A stretch of DNA of 64,000 bases from Muribaculaceae bacterium (GTDB taxonomy: Bacteria > Bacteroidota > Bacteroidia > Bacteroidales > Muribaculaceae): positions 1 to 64,000 of the forward strand of contig JAFZAC010000027.1 in assembly GCA_017548365.1 (NCBI GenBank), given 5' to 3'. Below the pieces are notes generated by a model. That model searched no databases. It had not been told where the DNA came from and saw nothing but the letters and a program-made list of their open reading frames with translations. Both the position numbers and the translations under genes were made by a program. Shown piece after piece: positions 43,538 through 51,411 of this stretch (position 1 is the stretch's first letter; every line of letters starts with the position of its first letter).

Positions 43538-43909
43538 ATGAACAACCAAAATAGTTTATCCCTAGCGACATTGCGCAGTTGCATCATGATTGCAGTTGCG
43601 GTAATAGTGCTTTGCTCAATGGCCGTCTCTTGCGCGTCAACAGGAGAGAGGTTCGATGAAGGCGAGACATCGACTCCCGACTCTCCAACCTTTGTCGATA
43701 AGACACCAAAACTTATTGACATCTACACCGTAAGCGACAGCGACACAGTATATATCTGCACTGGCAAAGCCTCTAAACGTTTCCATGCCAGCGACACATG
43801 CGAAGGCATAATGCAGTGCACCAAGAAGATTCTGTCAATGACACGCGCCGATGCCGAGAAACGCCATCGCACATTCTGCCATAAGTGCTACCGCGACAGT
43901 TTAGAATAG
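43538..43909 (+). CDS. Lipoprotein with Ada-like Cys-rich C-terminus
   Basis: 123 residues. Signal and lipobox (SMAVSC, Cys32), Ser/Thr/Asp linker, then VYICTGKASKRFHASDTCEGIMQCTKKILSMTRADAEKRHRTFCHKCYR. (Positions about 71-119.) This reproduces the short motif V-Y-x-x-x-x-G...H...C...L/I...EA...R...C..C found in many bacterial exported proteins and related to the Ada metal-binding fold. Probably zinc-binding, outer-membrane-linked; role unknown. Confidence 0.7.
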   Translation: MNNQNSLSLATLRSCIMIAVAVIVLCSMAVSCASTGERFDEGETSTPDSPTFVDKTPKLIDIYTVSDSDTVYICTGKASKRFHASDTCEGIMQCTKKILSMTRADAEKRHRTFCHKCYRDSLE

Positions 43910-43936
43910 TATTAACCATGTAAAAACACTCATATT

Positions 43937-44143
43937 ATGAAACTAACAAAAAAGACACTTATCATTGGCTTAATAGCAATCATTTCGAGCATTGGCATTA
44001 CAACTTTTGCCACTAGCTGCAACCGCGCCCTAACCTACGAGGACGGCATGTTTGATTACGATGATATTTATAACGACGATTCAACCAACGACGTTTTCCA
44101 CAACAACAGCGAAATCGACAACGATGATCAAGAGAGATACTGA
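43937..44143 (+). CDS. Small acidic lipoprotein
   Basis: 68 residues: signal with lipobox (FATSC, Cys28) and a very acidic Asp/Asn/Tyr-rich tail. Starts 27 bp after the previous lipoprotein stop, on the same strand. Not recognised. Confidence 0.55.
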   Translation: MKLTKKTLIIGLIAIISSIGITTFATSCNRALTYEDGMFDYDDIYNDDSTNDVFHNNSEIDNDDQERY

Positions 44144-44449
44144 TACCGCAAGTCTTTCATTGCAACCTAATCAAGAGACAACATACCACCCTGTCTAACC
44201 AAGTCGGACATTGTCCGACTATGTCCGACCATTATCATCCTACGATAACCTAAATTACGACACAACCTCATTGCAGATTTCATTGCCAACCATTTTTTTG
44301 AAAACTAACAGCTGATTACTGTTAACTGAAATCTTTTTTGTACCTTTGCGCCCTGATTTGAGAGGCGTTACTGCCTTTGTGCACATTAACGCCCAGCAAC
44401 AACTCACGATCACAAACAACAAACAACTAAAATACATATCTTTACAACT
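44144..44449 (+). other. 306-bp intergenic region with palindrome and promoter box
   Basis: Contains a perfect inverted heptamer GTCGGAC-ATT-GTCCGAC (44207-44223) followed by a third half-copy (GTCCGACC, about 44225-44232), and a TACCTTTG box at 44341-44348, upstream of the YitT gene by about 100 bp. No coding sequence recognised. Confidence 0.5.
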
Positions 44450-45403
44450 ATGTTAGCGCTCGAAAACAAGAAAAAGCTCAAACAAGAGATTCTGGCCTAT
44501 TTTCTTCTCGTCATTGGCAGTGCACTATTCGCCATAGGCGACGTAATGTTTGTCAACCCCTACCTTATGGCACCAGGAGGAACCTATGGTCTCAGTAACG
44601 TGTTCAACACCCTATGGCCCTGGAAAATCTCTCTTTACGCATTGTGCATGGACGTGCCACTGCTCATCATCGGCACATGGATTCTCGGACCTAAATTCGG
44701 TGTCAAAACAATCATTTCCACAGCGCTCATCTTCATCTTCACATTCATCCTTGAGAGCTGGTGGGGATACAACCCAGTCATTCACGATGGAGAAATCGTG
44801 AAACAGGCTGCAGGAACGTCGATGGTACCAATTCCACATGACGGCGGTTGGTTCAGCCCCGACTATTTCCTCAACACCGTAGTAGCAGGACTCATCTATG
44901 GCGTGGCAATTGGTCTCATCTTCCGTTCGGGCGCAACCAGCGGAGGCAGCGATATCATTTCAATGATTATTCACAAATACACAAAGATTTCACTAGGAAC
45001 CCTTGTCATGATTGTTGACGGCATAATCACTTTGAGCACCCTTATCGCATTTGGCGACATTAGACTGCCCATCTATTCAATCATCATCATCTTCATCGAA
45101 GGCAAGGTCATTGACCTTGTGGTTGATGGCATGAAGAGCTATAAGACGATGTTCATCATCACCGACAACCCCGAGCCCGTGCGCGACTTCATCATCAACA
45201 ACCTCAAGCGAGGTGGAACATGCATCACAGGAAGCGGGCTCTACAAGGGCAACGAACGCAAGATGGTCTATGTCACCCTCGACCGTACCGACATGATCAA
45301 ATTACGTTCAGTGCTATACCGCATCGACCCTAAAGCCTTTGTAAACATCATGGAAAGCTCCGAAATCCTGGGAGAAGGCTTCCGTCGACTGCCGCAAGAA
45401 TAA
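44450..45403 (+). CDS. YitT family membrane protein (DUF161/DUF2179)
   Basis: 317 residues: six or so membrane helices (about 15-215, with the GSALFAIGDVMFVNPYLMAPGGTYGLSNV start and GATSGGSDIIS repeat-like motifs), then a cytosolic C-terminal DUF2179 domain (about 235-300, KMVYVTLDRTDMIKLRSVLYRIDPKAFV). The YitT family is widespread and of uncertain function. Single gene. Confidence 0.88.
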   Translation: MLALENKKKLKQEILAYFLLVIGSALFAIGDVMFVNPYLMAPGGTYGLSNVFNTLWPWKISLYALCMDVPLLIIGTWILGPKFGVKTIISTALIFIFTFILESWWGYNPVIHDGEIVKQAAGTSMVPIPHDGGWFSPDYFLNTVVAGLIYGVAIGLIFRSGATSGGSDIISMIIHKYTKISLGTLVMIVDGIITLSTLIAFGDIRLPIYSIIIIFIEGKVIDLVVDGMKSYKTMFIITDNPEPVRDFIINNLKRGGTCITGSGLYKGNERKMVYVTLDRTDMIKLRSVLYRIDPKAFVNIMESSEILGEGFRRLPQE

Positions 45404-45540
45404 TCCACAATTCATATCATTCATCAAATCCCGCTCACTTCGAGTGGGATTTCGTTTGTCATTACCCTTCCAGCTACTGATAGTCAGTTTCAACTATTAA
45501 TTGTCACTCATAGCACATATTAAAAAAAACAACAAAACAC

Positions 45541-45571
45541 TTGCATTTTGAAATAAAAAACACTAAATTTG
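45541..45571 (+). promoter_or_regulatory. Promoter of the DUF4332 gene
   Basis: TTG (45541-45543), 20 bp spacer, TAAATTTG (45564-45571); 48 bp before the ATG. Confidence 0.6.
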
Positions 45572-45618
45572 CCACAAATAAAAGCATAACCTATTATTAA
45601 CTCTTAAAAAACGATTTT

Positions 45619-46026
45619 ATGACCTACAAGATTATCGACATTGAAGGCGTGGGCGATGTATATGCACCCAAACTCATTGAGGCAGGAATCAAAGACACCG
45701 ATGCACTGCTCGAAAAATGCGCAAAACCAGCAGGAAGAAAAGCACTCGAGGAAGCTACTGGCATCAGCGGCAAACTAATCCTCAAGTGGACCAACCATGC
45801 CGACCTCATGCGAATCAATGGCGTTGGACCACAATTCAGCGAACTCCTTGAAGCAGCTGGTGTAGACACCGTGAAAGAGCTTCGCAACCGCGTGCCTGCC
45901 AACCTGCATCCCAAACTCGAAGAAGTGAACGCTGCTAAAAACCTCGTAAACCGAGTACCAGCTCTCGTTGAAGTGGAGAAGATGATCGCGCAAGCCAAAG
46001 AGCTGCCTCCAATGATGGAATACTAA
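45619..46026 (+). CDS. DUF4332 helix-hairpin-helix protein
   Basis: 135 residues. Two helix-hairpin-helix segments, IEGVGDVYAPKLIEAGI (about 5-21) and INGVGPQFSELLEAAGV (about 64-80), typical of DUF4332 proteins, which resemble the HhH units of topoisomerases and DNA ligases. Probably nucleic-acid or nucleoprotein binding; role unknown. Cytosolic, followed by a strong terminator. Confidence 0.82.
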   Translation: MTYKIIDIEGVGDVYAPKLIEAGIKDTDALLEKCAKPAGRKALEEATGISGKLILKWTNHADLMRINGVGPQFSELLEAAGVDTVKELRNRVPANLHPKLEEVNAAKNLVNRVPALVEVEKMIAQAKELPPMMEY

Positions 46027-46042
46027 TTATCATCAACACACC

Positions 46043-46079
46043 AAAAGTGGCGGTCCCATGGCAGAACCGCCACTTTTTT
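46043..46079 (+). terminator. Terminator of the DUF4332 gene
   Basis: 12-bp perfect stem (46043-46054 with 46066-46077) and T-run to 46079. Confidence 0.85.
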
Positions 46080-46243
46080 ATGTCTCAACCACACAAAGCA
46101 TATCAACCCTATCTCAAAAACTCAAGAAAATATAATCTTCAACGAAAAAAGTAGCAAAAAGCTTGCACATCTCACCAAGATGTATTAATTTTGCATCGCT
46201 TTTCGAAAAAACGGCACGAAAGTGACGCATCGAGAGGCAAGTT

Positions 46244-46321
46244 CGGGATGTAGCTCAGTCCGGTTAGAGTACGCGTCTGGGGGGCGTGGGGTCGCTAGTT
46301 CGAATCTAGTCATCCCGACCA
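46244..46321 (+). tRNA. tRNA-Pro (GGG)
   Basis: Acceptor CGGGATG/CATCCCG, anticodon loop CTGGGGG (anticodon GGG at 46279-46281), T-arm CTAGTTCGAATCTAG, encoded ACCA end (46318-46321). Confidence 0.93.
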
Positions 46322-46331
46322 TAAAAGAAAG

Positions 46332-46376
46332 AGTTGGCAAAAGGTAATTAAGCCTTTTGTCAACTTTCTTTTTTTC
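46332..46376 (+). terminator. Terminator after tRNA-Pro
   Basis: 13-bp stem (46332-46344 with 46353-46365, one G-U pair) followed by a T-rich stretch. Confidence 0.8.
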
Positions 46377-46608
46377 AAATCAGGTGGAAAAGATTGCTGT
46401 TTTTAATCTCCGCTTATTTTTGCTCTTGTTGAATTTGTTTCGGCTTTCAGGTGACTCTAGAGGCAATGAGATTAATGCCCCAGCCAATTGCCAAGATAAG
46501 TAAAGAATAAAACTCTGTAACTCCAGCCAAATAGTACTTACTATGCGCAGGAGATGCCCCAAAGGCAACGTGATCAACCTCAAAAACAACAAATTATATA
46601 GGAAGATA

Positions 46609-47373
46609 TTATTGGCGATTCTCCCAATCACAATGGAGTTTATGCCATTTCTTTATATGAGTCCCTAATTTCCCTATTTGTCGTGGATGAGTCAATGGCA
46701 GAACTTTGTAAACTTTATCATTTATGACGATTTGAGAACTGTTGCCATAACCATACAAATCCACATATTCCTTTAGATTTTTGAATTTCACTTCAGCTAC
46801 TCGATTGAGAAATTGACGAATAGGAATGTCGCCAAGTAAAACCAATAACTCGGCTTTTGATTCTTCTAACTCTGAAACAATCTCTGCACAGCGTGACTTG
46901 TCGCAAAATGTGGAGGGCCGCTTAGGTATTGTCACATCATTCAAGCCGTATATTTTTGCCTGAGGGGCATATTTCTTTTCTATTACGTCAAGTTGATGGC
47001 GATTCAATCGTGTTTCAGGTAACAGGTCACACAACCATGCATCATTACGTTTAAAACCCAATGGAGCAAGAATGTGATCGTCCAACACTTTTGCTGAGGG
47101 ACCATTTAGATGACTTCCTGCTGGCTCCAAGACTCCCATCTCTTCGGGGATGCGAATCCTGCTAATAATTTCAGACGCTTCTTGCTGATTACCATCCCAG
47201 AAAATCCGTGGCTCGCTTGCTACTGCAATTGCTGCTGAAACAATTATGTTTTCTTTTTTCCACCGCGCATGAACTGCACTAGCATATACACCAAGAACAA
47301 AGACCTTTTTAGGACTTCTATCTTGTTGTATTAATGGATGAACAGTTTCTCCGAATGGGAAATAGTATTTCAT
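46609..47373 (-). CDS. Possible uracil-DNA glycosylase superfamily protein
   Basis: 254 residues, cytosolic. The N-terminal FVLGVYASAVHARW, the internal ELLVLLGDIPIR strand and the C-terminal PLTHPRQIGKLGTHIKKWHKLHCDW place His-Pro motifs where UDG-superfamily proteins have theirs, but the active-site motif A (GxDPY-type) is not convincing. A minus-strand TAACTTTG box (47405-47412) precedes it. Next to a tRNA gene and lower in GC, so possibly acquired. Confidence 0.55.
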   Translation of the reverse strand: MKYYFPFGETVHPLIQQDRSPKKVFVLGVYASAVHARWKKENIIVSAAIAVASEPRIFWDGNQQEASEIISRIRIPEEMGVLEPAGSHLNGPSAKVLDDHILAPLGFKRNDAWLCDLLPETRLNRHQLDVIEKKYAPQAKIYGLNDVTIPKRPSTFCDKSRCAEIVSELEESKAELLVLLGDIPIRQFLNRVAEVKFKNLKEYVDLYGYGNSSQIVINDKVYKVLPLTHPRQIGKLGTHIKKWHKLHCDWENRQ

Positions 47374-47558
47374 TGAAAATCCGATTTGCAGTAATAACTG
47401 AATGCAAAGTTATGCTTTTTTCTTTACATGTGCTTGTTTTAGGCGGTTTATTATTCATTAATCTTTGATAGCTGTCCTGTGCTTGTCTTAAGTCTTCGTA
47501 TTCACATTAGAAAACGGCTCATCATTACTCTAAATCACACAAATATCATCGGTCCCAC

Positions 47559-47598
47559 AAAAATAGCCCGCACGTGGCTCATTGAGCGGTGCGGGCTA
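47559..47598 (-). terminator. Terminator of the SUMF1-dockerin gene
   Basis: 10-bp GC-rich stem (47564-47573 with 47589-47598), followed on the minus strand by five T's; 25 bp beyond the stop. Confidence 0.8.
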
Positions 47599-47623
47599 AT
47601 TATATTAGCGTTTTTTATTCAGC

Positions 47624-48649
47624 CTACAAAGCGAGGCGCAGACCACGGGTATTGCCGCGAGCGTCAGGGTTCTGCTGATTGCGATAATACACTTTCATAA
47701 GTCCTGGATTGTTGGTGATAAAGTTGCCACCGCGCATAACGCGACGAGTTCCCGTCTCGGGACCTGTGGGATTGGTCTGTGGATCAACCGGCTCAGCACC
47801 GTAGGTGGCGAACCAGTCAAAGCACCATTCTTCAACGTTGCCACACATGTCGTAGATTCCAAGTTCGTTTGGAGCCTTGGTTGCCACAGTCTGTGAACCC
47901 CAGCCATCAGTCCAAAGTGTGGGTGAAGGAATCGTTTCTTTGTACCAAGCAACATCATTAATGCTGTCGCTGCCGGCATACTCATAGCCATGGGTCAGGT
48001 TTCCGCCACGAGCCGCGAATTCCCATTCAGCCTCGGTTGGGAGACGGAAATTCTTGCCAGTGAGTTGACTAAGAGCTTCACAAAATGCTTGGCAGTCGCT
48101 ATAATTTATATAGTCAACAGGTCGCTGCAAGTTGATGCCTGCATCCCATGAAGCATGATTAGAATGCAATTCTTCATTTCCGTATTCATTGCAATAGCTT
48201 GGATTTGAACCCATCACAGCCACCCACAACTCCTGAGTGACTTCGGTTTGACCTATGCTATAGGTGCTCAAAGTAACTTCGTGTGCAGGATGAGCGCTAC
48301 CATTATACAGCTCGGTTCCCATCATGAAAGTACCGCCTTCAACTTCCACCATCTTGAAAGTCACGCCATTGACGGTGTATTCGGTCACTGGCGCAGGAGG
48401 CTCCTCGGGCGAAATGATTCCAAGCAAAATGTTATAAATCTCGGTTATGTCGGCACTCGTGATTGCACCATCACCATCAACATCGACAGTGGCAACATAG
48501 GTCTGGTCATTATTGAGAATGTAATTGTAAAGCGCTGTCACATCCGACACTGTTACCACGCCGTCGCAGTCAACGTCACCATACACATTGGCATTTGCAG
48601 CCACGTTGCAAGCGAAAACCGCTAAAAGAATAAGTAATGATTTCTTCAT
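47624..48649 (-). CDS. Secreted SUMF1-domain protein with N-terminal dockerin
   Basis: 341 residues. Signal peptide (1-20), dockerin with two Ca-binding repeats at 22-77 (DVDCDGVVTVSDVTALYNYIL, DVDGDGAITSADITEIYNILL), then a formylglycine-generating-enzyme-like SUMF1 domain (about 100-341: GGTFMMG, TEVTQELW, RLPTEAEWEFAARGG, GNVEEWC, VMRGGNF). The paired catalytic Cys of true FGE near the C-terminus are absent, so it is probably a binding fold rather than an oxidase. Dockerin at the N-terminus is the reverse of the other dockerin proteins here. Confidence 0.85.
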   Translation of the reverse strand: MKKSLLILLAVFACNVAANANVYGDVDCDGVVTVSDVTALYNYILNNDQTYVATVDVDGDGAITSADITEIYNILLGIISPEEPPAPVTEYTVNGVTFKMVEVEGGTFMMGTELYNGSAHPAHEVTLSTYSIGQTEVTQELWVAVMGSNPSYCNEYGNEELHSNHASWDAGINLQRPVDYINYSDCQAFCEALSQLTGKNFRLPTEAEWEFAARGGNLTHGYEYAGSDSINDVAWYKETIPSPTLWTDGWGSQTVATKAPNELGIYDMCGNVEEWCFDWFATYGAEPVDPQTNPTGPETGTRRVMRGGNFITNNPGLMKVYYRNQQNPDARGNTRGLRLAL

Positions 48650-48787
48650 AATTTTATTAAGTTATTTAAATTCATGATTATTCAAACTCTATAACAATAG
48701 CAATATTTTCAAAAACAAGCTCCTTAAAAGAGAATAAAATAAGGAAACGGCCCATTTAGCCGTTAATATAAATGCTGAACACTGTGA

Positions 48788-49168
48788 TTAATCATCATCT
48801 TCGTTAATAACCATAGTGTAATCTTCGGTCGCGCCAGTGCCAACATACACCACATGCATGCTATTAATGCCCATGGTAATCTCCATTACTAATTGCTGGC
48901 CTCCATAGTCAAGAGTCAGTCTGTTGCCATCCAATGTCCATTTAAACGATATGTCGGTCACCACAGTGCCGTCTATCAAATGACGGCGCGAGCCAGTGCG
49001 TTCTTTCTTAAAAACATAATGATAATCATCTTGAGATGCAGAAGTTTTGACAAGGGCCCATTCGCCCACAAGTTCTTGCTCGCGAGATGTGAGCACATCA
49101 TTATCGTCACCACAAGAGGTGAAAACCAGTGGCAGAGCAATTGCCAGTAACATAAGTAGCTTCTTCAT
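48788..49168 (-). CDS. Small lipocalin-like lipoprotein
   Basis: 126 residues with lipobox (LVFTSC, Cys20). The body resembles lipocalin-type DUFs of Bacteroidales (LVGEWALVKTSASQDDYHYVFKK, FKWTLDGNRLTLDYGG). Start at 49168 chosen for the signal; TACCTTTG at 49198-49205 (minus) is a fitting -7 box. Lies between two SUMF1-domain genes. Confidence 0.7.
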   Translation of the reverse strand: MKKLLMLLAIALPLVFTSCGDDNDVLTSREQELVGEWALVKTSASQDDYHYVFKKERTGSRRHLIDGTVVTDISFKWTLDGNRLTLDYGGQQLVMEITMGINSMHVVYVGTGATEDYTMVINEDDD

Positions 49169-49284
49169 AATAAAAGGTATTTTTGATAACATTTATGCAA
49201 AGGTAGTGTTTTTTCTCTAATTGCGATTGATTTTCGGTGATTTATTGCTATGTTTGGGGACTTAATGATTGACACTAACAACAA

Positions 49285-49320
49285 AAAATGCTTGACATGA
49301 TTCCAAGCGCCAAGCATTTT
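49285..49320 (-). terminator. Terminator of the second SUMF1 gene
   Basis: 10-bp stem AAAATGCTTG/CAAGCATTTT (49285-49294 with 49311-49320), 16-nt loop with inner pairing; 24 bp beyond the stop. Confidence 0.7.
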
Positions 49321-49344
49321 AGTGATTATGCAATTATTCCGTTT

Positions 49345-50244
49345 TTACCTTGTCAACGTCTTTTGTCCATCCTCAATGACGATGCCCTTGTAGTCTTTAT
49401 CAACTTGTTGGCCCATCACGTTGTAACGAACTTCACTTTTGGGTTTGGAGTTATCTGTTACACCCACAATGCTGTTGGGCTCTCCAATGGGAACGTTTGC
49501 AGCGAGGCGCAATCCTATATAATTGTAACGGATATTCTCCAGCTCATAGATGCGGAACGTTACACGAGGACCATTGGCCGATCCACCCCAACTGCCACCA
49601 CGTCTAACACGGTTTTCACCGGTCTCAGGGCCTGTGGGCGACTCTACAGGCATCATAGGATAATCTCCATACCAATCCTGGCACCATTCAAACACATTGC
49701 CGCTCATATCATAAAGTCCCAACTCATTGGGTTGAAGCTGAGCCACGACACGCGTGCAGTCGCCATCGTGCCAAGCAACATCGTCAATATTGTTGCTGCC
49801 ACTATACTGGTAGTAGTGGGTGTAGACACCACCGCGTGCGGCATATTCCCATTCAGCCTCGGTGGGCAAGCGGAATTCTATTCCTGTGAGAGTTTGCAGT
49901 TTGCTGACGAAAGTTTGACACTCATTCCAAGTGACACGCTCAACTGGCAGATTCATGTCGCCTTGGAATCCGCTGGGGTTATCACCCATGACAGCAAGCC
50001 ACAGAGCCTGTGTCACTTCGGTTTCACCAATCAGATAATTCTCCAAACTCACAACATGGATTGGGAACTCGTCGTCTTCGGGAGTGAGCTGCTCACATGT
50101 TCCACCCATGTTGAATCGTCCGCCTTGCACTTCAATCATATTGAATGTCACGCCATTAACTGTCACTTCTCTTTTCGCCGATTCTTGAGCCCAAGCCGAA
50201 ACGCCGACAAGCAGCACAAGAAGAATAGATATTATTTTTTTCAT
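49345..50244 (-). CDS. Secreted SUMF1-domain protein with sorting-like C-terminus
   Basis: 299 residues. Signal peptide (1-19), SUMF1 domain (about 28-260: GGRFNMGG, GETEVTQALWLAVMG, RLPTEAEWEYAARGG, GNVFEWCQDW, RVRRGGSWGG). The FGE catalytic Cys pair is absent. The C-terminal YNVMGQQVDKDYKGIVIEDGQKTLTR is like a type A sorting-domain end. A paralogue of the 47.6-kb protein, with a sorting tail in place of the dockerin. An antisense open frame of 323 codons is ignored. Confidence 0.82.
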   Translation of the reverse strand: MKKIISILLVLLVGVSAWAQESAKREVTVNGVTFNMIEVQGGRFNMGGTCEQLTPEDDEFPIHVVSLENYLIGETEVTQALWLAVMGDNPSGFQGDMNLPVERVTWNECQTFVSKLQTLTGIEFRLPTEAEWEYAARGGVYTHYYQYSGSNNIDDVAWHDGDCTRVVAQLQPNELGLYDMSGNVFEWCQDWYGDYPMMPVESPTGPETGENRVRRGGSWGGSANGPRVTFRIYELENIRYNYIGLRLAANVPIGEPNSIVGVTDNSKPKSEVRYNVMGQQVDKDYKGIVIEDGQKTLTR

Positions 50245-50360
50245 AAGCTAAAATATTGAATTCATATATGTAGTTAGAGATTACAAAGATAGTGGTTTAA
50301 TTTCTTTATCCCAAAATTTTTGATTTTTGTGCGGTCGACCTGGGTTTGTCGACGTCAGGC

Positions 50361-50391
50361 TTGCATAGTTTATAAAAATATCGTATATTTG
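50361..50391 (+). promoter_or_regulatory. Promoter of the VYGPP lipoprotein / radical SAM operon
   Basis: TTG (50361-50363), 20 bp spacer, TATATTTG (50384-50391), consensus. Leader about 26 nt. No other promoter seen up to the end of the radical SAM gene. Confidence 0.7.
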
Positions 50392-50423
50392 CTCATTGTT
50401 TATATTTCAGAGATTTAGCAGCT

Positions 50424-50690
50424 ATGAAAAAAATGACCTTTAGTATACACAAATGGACTGTGCGCTCTTTTATGGCAATTGGTGCACTGCTTGGACTCAC
50501 AGCTTGCTCACATACTAGAAACAACGTTTCTCCCGACCCTGCCGCTGGGGTATATGGACCACCTCCTGGGTATTACCAAAGAGTGCAACCTATTGAAGAT
50601 GTCTATGGCCCACCAGTCGAGGACCTCAAACCCGATACTGCTGCTCACAAGGTAATAGAAAGGATTCAAAAACAAGAAAAAGATAATTGA
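50424..50690 (+). CDS. VYGPP lipoprotein 1, putative rSAM substrate
   Basis: 88 residues. Leader with Trp11 and lipobox Cys28 (KWTVRSFMAIGALLGLTAC), then a mature part carrying VYGPP at 43-47 and 60-64, 17 residues apart, each followed by short charged or aromatic residues (PPGYY; VEDLK). C-terminus is a Lys-rich helix. It reads as a small lipoprotein whose Tyr/Pro motif is the site of radical SAM modification; the enzyme is encoded at 51412. I recall a class called rSAM/lipoprotein systems in Bacteroidetes whose lipoproteins share a YGxP-type motif. Confidence 0.75.
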   Translation: MKKMTFSIHKWTVRSFMAIGALLGLTACSHTRNNVSPDPAAGVYGPPPGYYQRVQPIEDVYGPPVEDLKPDTAAHKVIERIQKQEKDN

Positions 50691-50708
50691 TTCCCCTAAC
50701 CACTAATT

Positions 50709-50954
50709 ATGCAAAAGAAAGGTTTGAACATAAAAAAATGGAGTGTGAGAGCTCTGATAGCAATTGGCACAATTCTAGGCTTGTCTTCATGTGGTGGAAG
50801 AATATTTTCAACCCCCAAAGTCTATGGTCCTCCTCCTGGAACCAACAATGACTCGGAAGTGGTTGAGGACGTCTATGGTCCACCAGTTGAAGACAAAAAA
50901 GACAGCGACACTACTGCTACCGAGAATTCAATACTGCAACAACCACTAAACTAA
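50709..50954 (+). CDS. VYGPP lipoprotein 2, putative rSAM substrate
   Basis: 81 residues. Leader again with Trp11 and lipobox Cys28 (KWSVRALIAIGTILGLSSC). VYGPP at 38-42 and 55-59, the same 17-residue spacing as its neighbour, and the second is followed by VEDKK, close to VEDLK of lipoprotein 1. Nineteen bp after the first gene. Clear tandem duplicate. Confidence 0.75.
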   Translation: MQKKGLNIKKWSVRALIAIGTILGLSSCGGRIFSTPKVYGPPPGTNNDSEVVEDVYGPPVEDKKDSDTTATENSILQQPLN

Positions 50955-50967
50955 ATTATCATCATTT

Positions 50968-51381
50968 ATGAATCACATTATTTTATCAACTAAGAAATGG
51001 ATAGTCAGAGCCCTGCTAGGACTCGGCATCACCTTTGGGCTCACAGCATGCTCTGGCTCGGGAAGCGACAACTCCGGTTCATCAACCGACTCTACCAAGA
51101 CCAAGAAACATGAAGCTCCCTCTATACATAAAGAAATAAAAAACCACAAAATTGAGTCCAGAGGTAAAAAAATCGAGCAAATCGACAAGAATAAACTCAA
51201 GGGAAAAGAGCTCAAAGAGGATATAAAGCGCAAGAAAAAAGAAGAAAAAATTGATCGAAAACCCCAAGCCAATGTTTATGGCCCGCCACGTGACATACCC
51301 AAGGTTTATGGCCCGCCACGCGACAATACTGATCAAAAAAAACCTACCCCACAAAAAGCGCCACGCGACAAAAAAGAGTAA
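50968..51381 (+). CDS. VYGPP lipoprotein 3, longer, lysine-rich
   Basis: 137 residues. Leader with Trp11 and Cys28 (KWIVRALLGLGITFGLTAC). Between the lipobox and the motifs is a Ser-rich stretch (29-45), then a Lys/Glu-rich helical spacer (about 45-100). VYGPP at 103-107 and 113-117, now ten residues apart, both followed by RD. So the motif is nearer the C-terminus and spacing differs. Thirteen bp after gene 2. Confidence 0.75.
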   Translation: MNHIILSTKKWIVRALLGLGITFGLTACSGSGSDNSGSSTDSTKTKKHEAPSIHKEIKNHKIESRGKKIEQIDKNKLKGKELKEDIKRKKKEEKIDRKPQANVYGPPRDIPKVYGPPRDNTDQKKPTPQKAPRDKKE

Positions 51382-51411
51382 TTGACCAACTACTCCACCC
51401 TCTCGACAGCA

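Noticed and set aside
46380..46631. 83-codon minus-strand hydrophobic open frame after the UDG-like gene
   Set aside because: Overlaps the end of that gene by 23 bp, AT-rich, no recognisable feature; hydrophobicity follows from T-rich DNA on this strand.
49288..50259. 323-codon plus-strand open frame over the SUMF1 gene
   Set aside because: Antisense shadow; the minus strand encodes signal peptide and SUMF1 motifs.
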